Below are positions 1-11,274 of a DNA stretch of 48,776 nucleotides, piece by piece (the stretch's first letter is position 1; the number at the start of each line of letters is the position of its first letter). The DNA is from Gnetum montanum (lineage: Eukaryota > Streptophyta > Gnetopsida > Gnetales > Gnetaceae). The position numbers and the translations under genes are program-made. The notes under the pieces were generated by a model, which saw nothing but the letters and a program-made list of their open reading frames with translations, was not told the DNA's origin and made no database searches. The DNA lies in the NCBI GenBank assembly GCA_015680685.1, contig MNCI01029592.1, positions 306,448-355,223 of the forward strand. Direction: 5' to 3'.

Positions 1-603
1 TTAAAGAAGAGAAACATTCGGCTCAAGCTGGCAGACCAATCCATCATCATTCCCTTGGGATTGGTGGAGGATATTATGACCACCATTTGTGGATGGTCCT
101 ATCCTACCGACTTTCTTATCATCCGTGTGAAGAATTGCAAGGGGAACTTCCTGATCATAATGGGAAGAGCCTGGCTGAGCATGGTGGATGCAAGACTAGG
201 ACTTTGAGATCTTTCCCTTGAAATTTCAAAGGAAAATCCTTTTGAATAGATCAAGAAGAAGCATGTTCCATGCATCACGTACAGCAACTTAGGGTGCAAT
301 TGTGTGCAGCAATTATGGTCTACTAAGAAAACATCTGTTCAAGCATGCAGTCGATGTACCAAAGAATTTCCAGTTCAACAATGCTTGTACACAACAACCA
401 CCAATCAAGAGAGCACCCAGTGGCTGACAGCTGATCCTGCTAGCAGCACATTGTGTATGGAACCATCTAAGGGGCTTGTACAAGCCTATGTAGAAAGCAT
501 GAATGACATGGAAGAGGTTCATCAACAAGTCTCCACTATTGATGACCATGATGATTGGGGAAAGCTGCAAATCCCTAAAAGCTTCAAATAAGAGCCCCTA
601 GAG
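1..603 (+). pseudogene. Element A: protease C-terminal half and PR-RT linker
   Basis: The first reading frame gives the C-terminal half of a retropepsin, matching the intact-looking PR of element C residue for residue in many places (I-P-L-G-L-V-E-D-I, then G-R-A-W-L-S). The catalytic Asp half is before the window. A TGA at 205-207 and a TAG at 247-249 interrupt the frame, which continues as a poorly conserved linker open from 304 to a TAA at 589-591. The linker is Gln/Thr rich with an acidic stretch near its end (D-D-H-D-D), and has counterparts in B and C, so it is element sequence rather than a host gene. Confidence 0.75.
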
Positions 604-1545
604 CTCAAGTCCTTACTGGCCCACTTAGAATATGCATTTCTACAAAATGGGAAGCTGGTAATTATCAATGTCACCCTTGCTCTTGAACAAAAGAAAAAGT
701 TTCTAAAGATGGTGAACAAATGGAATGCTACGTTTGCATGGTCATATCTTGAGTTGACTAGAGTTGATCCCAAGGTCTGCCAACATCAGATCTATATTGA
801 CCCCTCCATGAAGCCACGATGTCAACCACAAAGGCGGTTGAACCCCAAATTGAAGCAAGTCTTCAAAGATGAAATCGAGTAGTTGCTCAAAGCATGGTTC
901 ATCTATTCCATTGTCAACAGTAAATGGGTTAGCCCATTCGTTATTGTGCCAAATAAGGATGGAAAATGGAGGGTCTATATAGATTTCTAATTGCTCAACA
1001 TGGCTACCTTCAAGGATCACTTCCCAGTCCAATTTGTGGACCAAGTGTTGGACACCGTTGCAGGGCATAATTATTACAACTTTTTGGATGGTTATAGTGG
1101 CTATAACCAAATTCAAATTGCATCAGAGGACCAGGCCAGAACAACTTTCACAAGTCCATGGGGGACTTTTGCATACAAGAAGATGCCTTTTGGCCTATGT
1201 AATGCACCTGTCACTTTCCAACGCCTTGTCCTCAGCATCTTCCAGTAGCAGATTGGCAATGGGGTAGAGGTCTTCATGGATGACTTCTCCACCTATGGGG
1301 CCATGTTCAAGTAGGCCTTGGACCACCTTGAGAAAGTTCTGAAAAGATGTGTAGACACTAATCTATGGCTTAATTGGTAGAAAATCCACTTAATGGTCCA
1401 AGAAGGCATTGTGCTGGGGCATCGTATTTCATAGATAAGGATTAGCATGGATCCTGAAAAGATCAGAGTCATCCAAGGAATCACCCGACAACCAAGCATT
1501 GTAAAATATGTTTGATCATTCCTTGGCCACACTGGTTACTATAGG
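604..1545 (+). pseudogene. Element A: reverse transcriptase domain
   Basis: This is the polymerase that copies element RNA into DNA. Recognisable RT blocks occur in order: a V-S-P-F-V-I-V-P-N-K-D-G block, F-L-D-G-Y-S-G-Y-N-Q, W-G-T-F-A-Y with M-P-F-G-L-C-N-A-P, and the catalytic box F-M-D-D-F-S near 1273-1290, in which both Asp are kept. The frame is the same as PR and RNase H. In-frame stops are at 880 (TAG), 988 (TAA), 1246 (TAG), 1312 (TAG), 1378 (TAG), 1432 (TAG) and 1513 (TGA). Nearly all sit where Gln or Arg is plausible, the signature of C-to-T decay. Non-functional. Confidence 0.9.
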
Positions 1546-2150
1546 TGCTTCATTGAAAATTTCTTAAAGATTGCCAAGTCGTTGGTAGAACTCACAAAGA
1601 AAGATGCTCTGTTCATCTCAACCAAGAAATGTGAATTTGCATTCCAAGCACTTAAGCAAAAACTTGTAGAAACTCCAGTTCTATGTGCACTTGATTGGTC
1701 CAATCCCTTCCACATTATGATAGATGCATCCAATTATGCCTTGGGAGTCATGCTTACACAGTGTGATGATCAAAAACATCCATACTATATCCACTATGCA
1801 AGCCATAGCATTGTGGGTGCTCAGCTTAACTACACCACCACTGAAAAGGAGTTGATGGTAGTGGTGTTTACCTTGGAAAAATTCCAACACTATGTGCTTG
1901 GATACAATGTGTTCGTGCATACTAACCATAGTGCTATCTGGTTCTTGATGAATAAACCAATGGTGAGCCCCTGCATCATCTGGTGGCTGGTGATTCTTTA
2001 GGAATTTGATCTTACCATGGTAGACTGGAAGGGGACCGAGAATATGGTTGCTGACCACTTGTCTTAGTTAAGATGGGATGAAACCAAAGAGGAGGAGCCC
2101 CTCTCCGACCAATTTCTAGATGAACTCCTCTTCACAGGTGCAGTCGATTC
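1546..2150 (+). pseudogene. Element A: RNase H domain and tether
   Basis: This is the Ty3/gypsy RNase H that degrades the RNA strand during replication. The first catalytic Asp is in M-I-D-A-S-N-Y-A-L-G and the Glu in T-T-E-K-E-L. The later T-D-H motif reads T-N-H because the Asp codon at 1924-1926 is AAC, a G-to-A type change. The domain ends with the Athila-like tether E-F-D-L...N-M-V-A-D-H-L-S. Stops occur at 1999 and 2065 (both TAG). An open stretch of 139 codons (1582-2001) survives. There is no second RNase H before integrase, which separates this family from element D. Confidence 0.88.
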
Positions 2151-3480
2151 ACAGGTACCCAAAGCATCACCTCAGTTCAGTTACATCCTCACCTACCTCA
2201 CAACTCAGGAGTTGCCAAAGGAGTGGGTTCATCAACAGAAATAACAGTTTCTCCATAAGGCCAAGCATTTCATGAAAATCAATGGCCATCTTTATGAGGT
2301 GTGCGTAGATGGCCTCGTTTGATGGTGTGTCCCTAATGATGATACACGCGTGTCCTCCAGGATGCTCATGAGGGCCCTTGTGGGGGGCACTATGTTGGAC
2401 ATCACATAGACATTAAGATTCTGCTTGCATGGTATTACTAGCCCATAATTTTTAGGGATGCAGAATGGTTTGCCCACTCCTGTGAACAATGCCAAAGAGA
2501 TGGTGGGATGACTACACGGATGGAGGGACCTTAATAGTGGATCCTACCACTAGAGCCCTTTGACATTTGGGGCATCAACTTCATGGGGCCCATCACACCC
2601 CTGTCCAACAAAAAGGTGTACATCATTGTAGTTGTGGATTATTGCACAAAGTGGGTAGAGGTAGCTACTATCATTGATTGTTCTTCAAACATCATCACAC
2701 GATTTTTCCAATAGCAAATCGTCAATAGGTTTGGAGTGCCACATGCACTCATCTCAAACAATGGGACTCATTTCATGGGTGTCAATTTTTGAAAACTCAT
2801 GCAACACTTGAGGGTCACCCATAAATTTACAACACCCTATCACCCCCCAAGCCAACGGGCAGGCTGAAGTCACCAATAGGAAGACCACCAAGATCCTCAC
2901 CTGAACCATCAACAAATATCGGAGGGATTGGAGCACCAAACTTAACGATGCCCTTTGGGCCTATCGCTTCATTGGAAACTTCCTGTAGGGTACTCTCCCT
3001 ATGAGTTAGTGTACATAAAGTTACCAAAACTTCCAATCCAGGCAGAACTCTAGACACTATCCACAGCCAATGACTTAGGTCCTGACCTGCCACTAGCACA
3101 ACGCGAACGACTTATCAACCTAAGTGTGCTAAATGAGAATCGATTAGTGGTCCTATCTTCAAATGAGATATACAAGGCCTACAAAAAAAATGTCATGATC
3201 TTAGGATTCGAAAGGTCACATTTAGACATGGAGACAAGGTGTTGTATTGGAACTCCACACATGTATCACAACCGACCAAGTTTCAAGCACTATGGAAGGG
3301 ACCTTACATTGTCTCCAAAACCTTCCAATCTGGGGCCTTGCTCATCCACAAACCTTTAGACTGCCTCTCACGAGCCATAAGCACTAGTTATGGGACTTCA
3401 TTCATCCCCTCTAACTTGGTCCCATTTCACTTCCTTCCTCTCACATCTATTGCAGTGGTGATTCTCTACGGGTGCATTCC
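2151..3480 (+). pseudogene. Element A: integrase with all three DDE residues changed
   Basis: Integrase inserts element cDNA into the host genome. The zinc-binding H-H-C-C region is visible in a shifted frame around 2361-2510 (H-E-G-P-C-G-G-H, later C-E-Q-C). The core begins P-F-D-I-W-G-I at about 2556. The three catalytic acids are lost: first Asp is Asn (AAC, 2577-2579), second Asp is Asn (AAC, 2757-2759), Glu is Lys (AAG, 2881-2883). A C-run near 2850 has gained a base and shifts the frame. The C-terminal domain (H-G-D-K-V-L-Y-W-N) follows at about 3230. No chromodomain is seen. Confidence 0.88.
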
Positions 3481-4645
3481 TATCCACTTGGGGGGTGGAC
3501 AAATCTTCGCATGTTGCTACAATGTCATTGGATGTGGATGGTTTTGGGTTTGAACTTGGGCAAGGTCCTATCAGGTCACTTAATCACAACTTCACATGGG
3601 GTTTCATGTGACTAATAATTGGAATTCCAATCTCACTCCTCTCTCTTCAACCATTTCTCTTCATGACTCACCTCACTATCGGTCTTATGTTTTTATCGTT
3701 TGTTGTGATTCCTTTGAACTTCTCATGTTGCATTAGGTTTTCATGGATGGGCATATCAACTTATGATCACCATTCCTTAGCCCTAGGGCCCATAGACCAC
3801 GATGTTGGGGATATGCAAGGGCTATGAAGGCTACTGCCTGCTGTGGGGAGGACCTACTTGCATATTCTCGGTGCCTTTTATTAGTTTCCCATCCTATTGG
3901 TTTGATTGGTGGCTTGTTTCCATGTTATCCATTGCTCAATTTCTTTCTCACTAAGTCCTTTCTCACCAAGTTCGTCCACCTTTGATTCTTTTTCTAGCTT
4001 GACTTCCCTTCCTTTTATCCTCAATAATGTTCTGGGCCTCTCCTGCTCTTCAACCGACCCAATTTGGCATTTTAAATTCATCTTTTTGGGCTTTTTCTGG
4101 GCTGGTCAACGCTAGTCAACGGTTGTGACCCCCTACATATATAGGGCCCCATATACACAGCCCCCTGCATATACGTGCCCCATTGATGTAGTGCCCAACC
4201 CCTATATATATGCCCACTTTGCTTTAGATTTTCATCATTTTGCAAACAAATTGGGGAGAGATTTTGCCTATTTTTTCTGCCTAACTTCTTCCCCAGCACC
4301 TACATTCCATTGTGCATTCACATCAACTGATGCTTGCCCTCTTGAGCACCCGGAGGTATACTCTCAGTTGTGGGGGGGGGAAGCCTATGTGTAATTAAGT
4401 AATTAATTAGTTAGTTATTTAGTTAATTGATTAAGACTTTGCACCTCTAAGGGAAGAAACGAAAGCAACCATTTAAACTCCAACTCATCCCTTGTTGTTT
4501 TTGGCTCTAACCCATGAATTAACACTCCGGGGGATTTAATGGAATACCTGTGCCAACAACATAACTTAGTCAAATTGAGAAGGTGTATAAGGACCATTTT
4601 GAGCTACTTATGCATAGTCTAATGGGTGGTTATGTTTGATTGTAG
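3481..4645 (+). other. Element A: spacer between integrase and ORF2
   Basis: No coding sequence is supported in this 1.16-kb spacer. It holds a block at about 3783-3865 that is also conserved in element B, two TATA-like runs (near 4135 and at 4203-4211), a C/G-rich and A/T-rich alternating stretch at 4130-4215, and a run of nine or more G at about 4372-4380. The spacer ends in AG immediately before the ORF2 ATG, as in B, which would suit a splice acceptor. Small ORFs here (for example around 3906-4115) look incidental. Confidence 0.6.
4203..4211 (+). promoter_or_regulatory. Element A: candidate internal TATA box for ORF2
   Basis: The sequence TATATATAT lies about 440 bp upstream of the ORF2 start. 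Element B has TATAAATA at the corresponding place, about 465 bp upstream of its ORF2, and the bases just downstream align between the copies (a TTTTCATCATTTTGC-like run followed by AATTGGGG). Conservation of position in two diverged copies is the support; there is no transcript evidence. Confidence 0.45.
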
Positions 4646-7466
4646 ATGGCACAAAAACCAAGGCATCCAAGGGGTGAAGGACCATCACAACTAAGGGACA
4701 AGGATCCATGAATGGGAAGGGGACGAGACATGCAGCAACCAGAGCATGTGGAGGGCTCTCATGCAACTTGCCCCCTCTACGAAGGACCTGATGTGGAATC
4801 TATCCATCAAATTCCCAAAGAGGNCGCAAGGGGATGAAACTCAGGGGATAGCACCACGACTTGAGGTCACCCTAACCCAAGCATGTCTCAATGCTATCAA
4901 GCCACGATAAGTGCAACAGATGGTCCTACAATTAAAATTTGGACCATTTCTTGAGAATGCACCAGAAGATGTGAGGCTTCAACTACAAAACTCTCCTATG
5001 TGGCCAATTATCACAACCAATAGTGAATGGTACCTAGGAGAGACCTATCTCTTCTGGACGAATCGGCAACCGGGGTCCAGGGTAAGAATCAAAGACATCT
5101 ATGTCTCTTACTCTGTAGAGGCAATAACGCAAGCTCTAGGGTTTCCAGAAACCAAAGCAGATGTGGTGGAGATCCTAAAATAAGTAGACCTTGAGGTAAA
5201 AGATGAGTGGATTAGGCAGTGCTATGGGGTAGATCACAATGAGTTTGGCTCTTTAAACACTATGGTGAGGGTGTATTCAAAGATCGCATCTTCCCACCTA
5301 AATCCAACAGTAAGACCCAAAAAAATCATGGCCTTCTCCACTCATGCATGTGCCACTCTAAGTGGAAAGTTTCCAATGAGTCTTCCACAGTTATTATTCT
5401 TAGAAATTGAGAAGACGTTCACTGAAAGAGAACATGGAAGACGAGCTCTCCCCTTCCCCTGCCTAATCAGAAAGTTATGCAAATGGGCAGGGATAGCACA
5501 GTACACTAATGATACAATTCAACATGCCCCGATTGCCTCATGGCATGAAATGATGAAGGATAAGACTCCTGCCACTACAAAAATAGAGGAAGAGTAGCAA
5601 CCACCTCCACCACCTGCGCAAACAACAAGTTTGGGTTTGAAAACTATTGTAGAACACATCGACAAAATTCGACAATCGCTCTTGAGCCAACAAGAGTAAT
5701 CTAGCAGGACTAGTGGAGGGGAAGACCCTTTGGTCTATCACGCTATAATGAGCCACCTAGAGCAAGTGGCTTGATTAGTTAGTTTGCTAAAAAGAGCAGG
5801 GCCGATGTTCTCCACTTCCCAAATGTAAGTGCTAGCAAGAATAGATCCTAGCATCTGAGAGGTAATGGTATCAACTCAATAGCTATTCCCTGAAATTTCA
5901 GGGAATGCTGCTTGGAAGATGGTGAGGGGATGACAGTCCTAGTGATGTAGCACCAAGGATAGGAGATTGCAGCCGAAGTGGTTGTTGATACGATTGCTAC
6001 GGCTCTCAACACATCGATAGCACCTGTACTAGATGTACATGGGCTTTAAGATGTATAGGCATCCACTGAAACTTCACATAGTAGGATTGATGTAGCACAA
6101 CATGAAGAACTATTGGACTGACTGGTGGGAACCGGGCAACCACTTCCGGATGTCTTTGACCTTCCGAATAACATCACTGCAACCTACTCAGAGCTGCTTT
6201 TGGCAAGGGGGAAAAGCCTTATTTTGGAAAGGCAACTTGAAGCTACTCAAGCCACTTGTTAACACTTGGCAATAGAATTTACCCAGTTAAGAACCCAACT
6301 TGCCGATCTAGCTCTTCTCAACTGTGAGCTCACCAGAGATGAAGCTTTTCAATAGCTTCATATTAAACTTCAGATAGTTGAGAATGAGTGAGAGTCGATG
6401 ATCTTTGATAAGTCCTTGGTAGACTCTCAGACATATTATTTAGATAAGGACTTGACAAAGGTTCACCAAAAGAACATCAAGTTGACTACAGAGGTCCATC
6501 ACCTGCATAATGTTGGTGCTGAAAACAAGCACATGAAAAATTTTATTCACCAACAACAAGAAAAGTTAGCCAAGGTGAGTGCTTATGTGAGAAGGTTGGC
6601 CACTGAGAACCAAAATCTATCCATGGAGGAGGTTCAAGATTTGTGATAGAAATCTACCATTGAAATCTCCACTTAGAAAAAATGAGGCCTTGAAATTTGA
6701 AAAAGTCAAGAATCATTACAGGAACCAAGTGGGATTGCAAAAGGAAGTAAATGAAAAATAGATTCAATTCATAAAGGCTAAGATGAACCAAGTTCTCTAG
6801 TAGCTCCAAGAGGGAGGCAAGGTATGGCAACCTATCTTTGATGGGTTGAATGCCTATAATCAAGCTGAAATCTACCTCAAAGAGCTGCAGATTAAGGAAA
6901 TGATAAAATATATGGAGCTTGCCAACCTTCATTATGCAAACCTGGCTATGTTCATAGCCAGGAGAACGTAGTCTAATTTGGAGAAGAAAGTGGCTACCTC
7001 GTATTCCTTATACAAGGGTAAATTCCAAGCTCACAAAGAGACAAAGCAAAAATTGGAAATAGCAAACGTGGAACTTGAGGTTCTCTACATGAGTTTTGAA
7101 GGATAGCATGCATTCATGGAGAACTTGGCCCATCGGATGAATTACTACCAGCAACTGTAGACATCAATACGAGCATTCGACATCGAATGAAAATAATTTG
7201 CAGCCTAGTTCATCAACTTGAAAGAACTTTTTCCAGCACTGCCATGTTCTTGAGAGGTTCCAGTTCTAGTGCACATTGTTGAAGCTACCTGGATAGTGAA
7301 CGATCCTAGAAGCAAAGAGAAAAAAATGAGGATCCTCTTGGAGTCTTTCTGGTTGCCTCCAGAAGTTGTAGCTACTGCAGGATAGCCATCATTCATGCCA
7401 CCACCACTAGATGGGCCAAAGGTTGGTGAAGGTTCATCGAAACCACCACCACCAAGGACGGTGTGA
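4646..7466 (+). pseudogene. Element A: ORF2 (env-position protein, plant transposon-protein-like)
   Basis: This extra ORF follows integrase, where Athila elements carry an env-like gene of unclear function. The start is set by agreement with element B: both begin M-x-x-K after an AG, with a shared S-Q-x-R-D-K stretch. The N-terminal third has a globular part (blocks around 4911-5183 and 5262-5597, including F-S-T-H-A-C-A-T-L-S and G-R-R-A-L-P-F-P-C) that resembles 'putative plant transposon protein' domains. The C-terminal half (about 6200-7150) is Gln/Lys/Glu/Leu rich and probably coiled coil. The end is a Pro-rich tail also found in B. I see no convincing signal peptide or membrane segment. 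Many TAG stops and at least one frameshift break it. Base 4824 is an ambiguous n. Confidence 0.72.
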
Positions 7467-7707
7467 TCTTCTCCAGTAATTTTTTCATCATTCGACACGG
7501 TAGAGACTCCAAGACTAGCAGGGTGTTCAATTTTGTCTTTGAACACCACCATTTTTGTAATTTCTCTTTCTATGTACACTTGAGTACTTGGTAAACTTGA
7601 TGTTTTGTCATGTGTGTGTGTCAAGTCATGTGTGTTGTAAATAAAAGTTCATACCTTCCAAATTGTATAGTAACTCGAGGACGAGTTTTTACTAAGTCGT
7701 GGGGGTA
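7467..7707 (+). other. Element A: 3' untranslated region with polypurine tract
   Basis: A short non-coding stretch separates ORF2 from the 3' LTR. It ends with the purine-rich run GTGGGGGTA (about 7699-7707) directly before the LTR, the usual site where plus-strand DNA synthesis is primed. Element B has the same arrangement (GTGGGTA before its LTR). A matching GAGGACGAGTTTTTACT-type stretch lies just upstream in both. Confidence 0.7.
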
Positions 7708-8635
7708 TGATAAGTGTCATTGGTTGATGCGTTTACTAGGCTATGTATACAAGACCTTGTATATGTGGTTGTGTCGACATGGCCCTGTATACACGACCAT
7801 GTTGATGCGGCCCCATTGACGCATCCTTCCATGCATCGACGTGGCCCCATTTACGTGGCACCTATTTCAGCCTATAAATAAGTGGGATCCCATCCCACTT
7901 AGGTATCTTTTTGTTAGTTGTAGCAAAGCTCTTGTAGTTTGTTCCTACGAGAGTTAGAATATTTTCCAAGTGCCCATAGTAGGTGTAAGAAAGGTGTCCA
8001 ACTCTTTATTCGAGCACTAATGTATCTGAGCCCATTGGCGTGAATGATAATAAAGATGAGCTTTCAAGCATTCCTTGTAGCATTTGGACTTAGTTATTTA
8101 ATGCATTTAATAGTTTAATATCTTTATACTTGGATAATTACTTAAGTTTCCATTGTTGTTATTTCTATCACTATCACTCTTTTATAGTTCGTAGAAACCA
8201 TAAGTATGACCATCTCGAACATAAACCCAACACTTGGCAACCTAGTGATGCTTAACATTTGGTAACCCAGTAGTGGTTAGGGGATGCTCAAGACATGCCC
8301 AAAAGATGGGATCAGATACTTATGCTAGAAATAGTTAAGATATAGATTAGGATAATTATAGATTATATAATATTTCATTCTTTATTTTCCATACCTTAAT
8401 TAGACACCAAAAGATAAAGTAAAAAGCCATAAAAATCAGTTGCCTCAATCTCACTTAACCATCGCCACTAGAACATCATAAGTGAGGTTGGGAAGACAAC
8501 AACCATTCTAACCAAGGGTTTGCTGGTTAAGGTATGGTGTATGCAAAGTGCTTATAGTCTACGGAATTTGACCGAGTCATGTGTGAAAACCCATGATTCG
8601 CATGGTTGGGTGTAGGGATACCTAGCCATTCATCA
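7708..8635 (+). repeat. Element A: 3' LTR
   Basis: The LTR starts TGATAAGTG after the polypurine tract and ends ATTCATCA, following the TG...CA rule. Homologous sequence occurs in the LTRs of B, C and F, including the block around the polyadenylation signal and the final GGTGTAGGG...CATCA. It is 928 bp long. The U3 contains short repeats of TTGATGCG / GACGCATC type and GGCCCC. Only this LTR is in the window, so the target duplication cannot be checked; the next five bases are GCTTG. Confidence 0.85.
7873..7880 (+). promoter_or_regulatory. Element A 3' LTR: TATA box
   Basis: TATAAATA sits 166 bp into the LTR. It is followed 176 bp later by AATAAA (8049-8054). The same pair with the same spacing occurs in the LTRs of B, C and F, which fixes U3, R and U5 roughly. 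Confidence 0.7.
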
Positions 8636-10317
8636 GCTTGTAAGAAGAACACCTCTTCTAACAAGCCTACAGCCTCTAACCATTGAATCTACCCATTGCT
8701 TTGCCCTGAACTACCTCTAGGAGAGCCATCAAATAAGCAAAAAAGGTAAGAGAGAACCCTAGGATTTTTCTATTGTGATTTCACTTGGAAAAAACCCATC
8801 ACCATACCTAGTTTTTTGCTTCCTCCATCCTTCCCTCTACTACATTTGGCTAGGGAATTTATACGGATCAGTCTAGCACAAGAGGAGCCACCACCCATGT
8901 GCAACAACCATGGCAATTACTACTAATGCGTAACATCCATTGCCACCACCCATGCATAACATCCATTGTAACATCAATTGATCACGTGTAAAAATGACAA
9001 CAGACACCATGCCCAAGTGAAAAAAACAACAATTACTGTAACATGGGCACACATAAAGGCTACATGATCTTTTCACATGAAAAAAATGGCTACCACAATG
9101 AAACATGACTCCAACACCAAATGACCTCCCATCAATGTAAGAAACAACTGGAAACCACACCTCATATCCCACATAACATCCAAGTTATAGCCCCATTATT
9201 TTCATAAACTCTCAATGTGCATTCCTGTTACTACTACAAAAACAAAACCAAAAATTAGAAAACATAACCAGTATAGCTCAAGGAATTGGATTCTTTAGTT
9301 GCCACCATGTGGTTGCCTAATAACAAAACCTGTGCCTCTGGTTCAAGTCTTTTATAGCAATGAGAGCATGAGCAATTCAACATAATTTTCTTTGCAACTG
9401 CAATTAATCATCCCTAAAATGTGGTAGAGAATATGCATAGAAGAAATAAACCATGTAAATATGATTGCTAGGTTGCCCCTATGTGCATTCCGTAGTTGCA
9501 ATACCATTGCTTTCATTATTTTCAAATTCTTTTATATATCTATGTTATTCCTTCCATGTGTTCTTGTGTGATATGTGATTTACTAATTCTCCGAAGTTGA
9601 CATGGTGATGTCCACCAATAATGATGTAATTTCCATCCAAGTCTTTAGTACATTATTTCTAAAAACTTTTCAAAATAGCAACAATCTATTTTTCATTGGA
9701 AATCTTAGTTTATGAATTCAAATAACCTTTATAAACAAAGTCAATGTTACATTCTTTTATTTTATTTTATTAGGTTGAAACAAATATGTTATGGATATGA
9801 GTAATTAAGAACACAAAATCATCTTTCTATGAATGTATTATGCTTGATTTAATGTGAGTAAATTAGTTTATGAATGGCCCCATGCCTAGCATGGAAGTGT
9901 TGATATCAATAGTTATTAATACTTGGTTAAAAGGTTTTATGGATTCTACATGTTCATTTCCAAGTATGTTATGTAATTAGGCACTTTAAAAAATATGTGA
10001 AAATGAGTCTTTACTTTTACTAAGAGAAAATTGAGAATAAAAAAAATCCCCATATTTAAGTATCGATGGAAAGACCTTAATGTATTAGACACTATAAAAA
10101 ATTGAATTTTTAGATAAGTAAGCACTTTCTAAATATCTATCATATTTTTCATCTAAAATTATAGTAACAATTGTATTTTGCAAGCCTAATTAAATTTATT
10201 ATGAATAAGATCATTCTTGATAATTATTTTATATACAACTTTGGAGTTAAAAAGGACAAACAAATATGTCATCCTTTCAAATGATATCTACAAAATCTTA
10301 ATGCAAACTATTTTTAA
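8636..10317. other. Unassigned AT-rich DNA
   Basis: I see no supported gene here. The first 600 bp holds a short dispersed repeat (ACCACCCATG / CATAACATCCATTG, about 8885-8970). The rest is AT-rich with runs of A or T and no LTR, tRNA or domain that I recognise. It is flanked by the end of element A's LTR and the start of element F's LTR, so it may be the older sequence into which these elements inserted. Confidence 0.5.
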
Positions 10318-11138
10318 TGATGAACAATATTTTGATTGGTTGCATTAACTATGTTAATGCATCAACATTAATGCAAAAATCATAAATGCCTATATAAATG
10401 AATCCACCTATTGCATTTATAGTATTTTATTAAATAACTATAGATAGACTTTATTAATTTGATTCATAGAAGTTCATGTTAGTTAGCTAGTGCCTACAAC
10501 ATGGTTTAAAGTGATTTTTCAAAGTCTATTCAAGTGCTTTGTACTTGGACACTTTTCATGAATGACAATAAACATGACAACTATTTCACTTTATTGTAGC
10601 ACTTTGAGTTAGCATAAAATTTGCTTTCTTATAATTTATTTTCTAGGGATCTATCTTAATGTTTTCTTTCCCTAAGTATTTAAAATAATATTTTAAATTT
10701 CCATCACATATTAGAATATGATGAAATAAGTGCAACCACTTCAAGTGTAACATATGTTCTATTTGTAGCGTAGTAACTCTAATGCTTGGTTAGTTAAGTA
10801 GTATTATGTTTGGTAATCCTAGTAGTGAATATATGTGCTTAGGACATATATGACAAGTGGGAATAGGCACTATTCACCTTAGAATATATTATAATTTTAT
10901 TATAAAACATAGATTAAATAGAAAATTTTTTAATAGTTTAATAATATTTTAATCATAAACCATCAACATCAATTATATACCTTAATTACACTTCAAATGA
11001 GTTAAGGGACATCCTAAGTATATGATCACACCTAATGAGCTAGATACTCACTAGTCTACTCCACAGATTACAATTAGTTTACTCATGAAGGTTTATGATT
11101 TGTATGTTTAGGTGTAGGAACTACGTTTCTGTTCATCA
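10318..11138 (+). repeat. Element F: 5' LTR
   Basis: The LTR starts TGATGAAC and ends GTTCATCA. It aligns with the element A LTR through the TATA box, the TATTCRAG...AATRAYAATAAA block, and the end (GGTGTAGG...CATCA). It is about 821 bp long. It is strongly AT-rich compared with the LTR of C. The left edge is assigned by alignment, less securely than the right. Confidence 0.75.
10391..10398 (+). promoter_or_regulatory. Element F LTR: TATA box
   Basis: TATATAAA, 73 bp into the LTR, with AATAAA 176 bp downstream (10567-10572). The spacing matches the other family LTRs. The short U3 upstream contains TTAATGCATCAACATTAATGC-type repeats. Confidence 0.65.
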
Positions 11139-11157
11139 TTGACATTGTTATTAGGGG
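11139..11157 (+). other. Element F: primer binding site, decayed tRNA-Asp type
   Basis: Directly after the LTR the sequence TGACATTGTTATTAGGGG aligns with the tRNA-Asp primer site TGGCGCCGTTGCCGGGGA. Of the nine mismatches, the first eight are C-to-T or G-to-A; the last is at the edge. This pins the LTR end and shows heavy methylation-type decay. Confidence 0.7.
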
Positions 11158-11274
11158 CTAGTGCTATTGATTTAAATTAGTTTAAATCATTTATGATCAT
11201 CATTAAAGGCTTCAAGATTTATCTTACAAAAATACTATTATTTTATTAAGTCACACATACTAATTTTAAAAATG

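Larger units (their letters stand above)
1..8635 (+). mobile_element. Element A: Athila-like Ty3/gypsy retrotransposon, 3' portion
   Basis: The window opens inside the protease of a plus-strand LTR retrotransposon and runs through RT, RNase H, integrase, a long spacer, an extra ORF (ORF2), a polypurine tract and a 3' LTR. The order PR-RT-RH-INT followed by an env-position ORF is that of the Athila clade; no chromodomain and no second RNase H is seen. The 5' LTR and gag lie outside the window. PR, RT and RNase H stay in one frame for about 2.3 kb, broken only by nonsense substitutions; frameshifts start in integrase. It is the same family as elements B, C and F. Family placement is by eye from motifs. 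Confidence 0.88.

Noticed and set aside
3230-3480. Chromodomain at the integrase C-terminus
   Set aside because: The region holds only the usual G-D-K-V-L-Y-W-N type C-terminal domain; no chromodomain motif was found in A, B or D.
4646-7466. ORF2 as a true envelope glycoprotein
   Set aside because: No clear signal peptide, fusion segment or membrane anchor is visible; the C-terminal half looks coiled-coil and the N-terminal part resembles plant transposon-associated proteins. Named by position only.
8873-9172. Minus-strand 99-codon ORF rich in Cys, Val and Trp
   Set aside because: No domain, low-complexity repeats on the other strand explain it, and it lies in unassigned AT-rich DNA.
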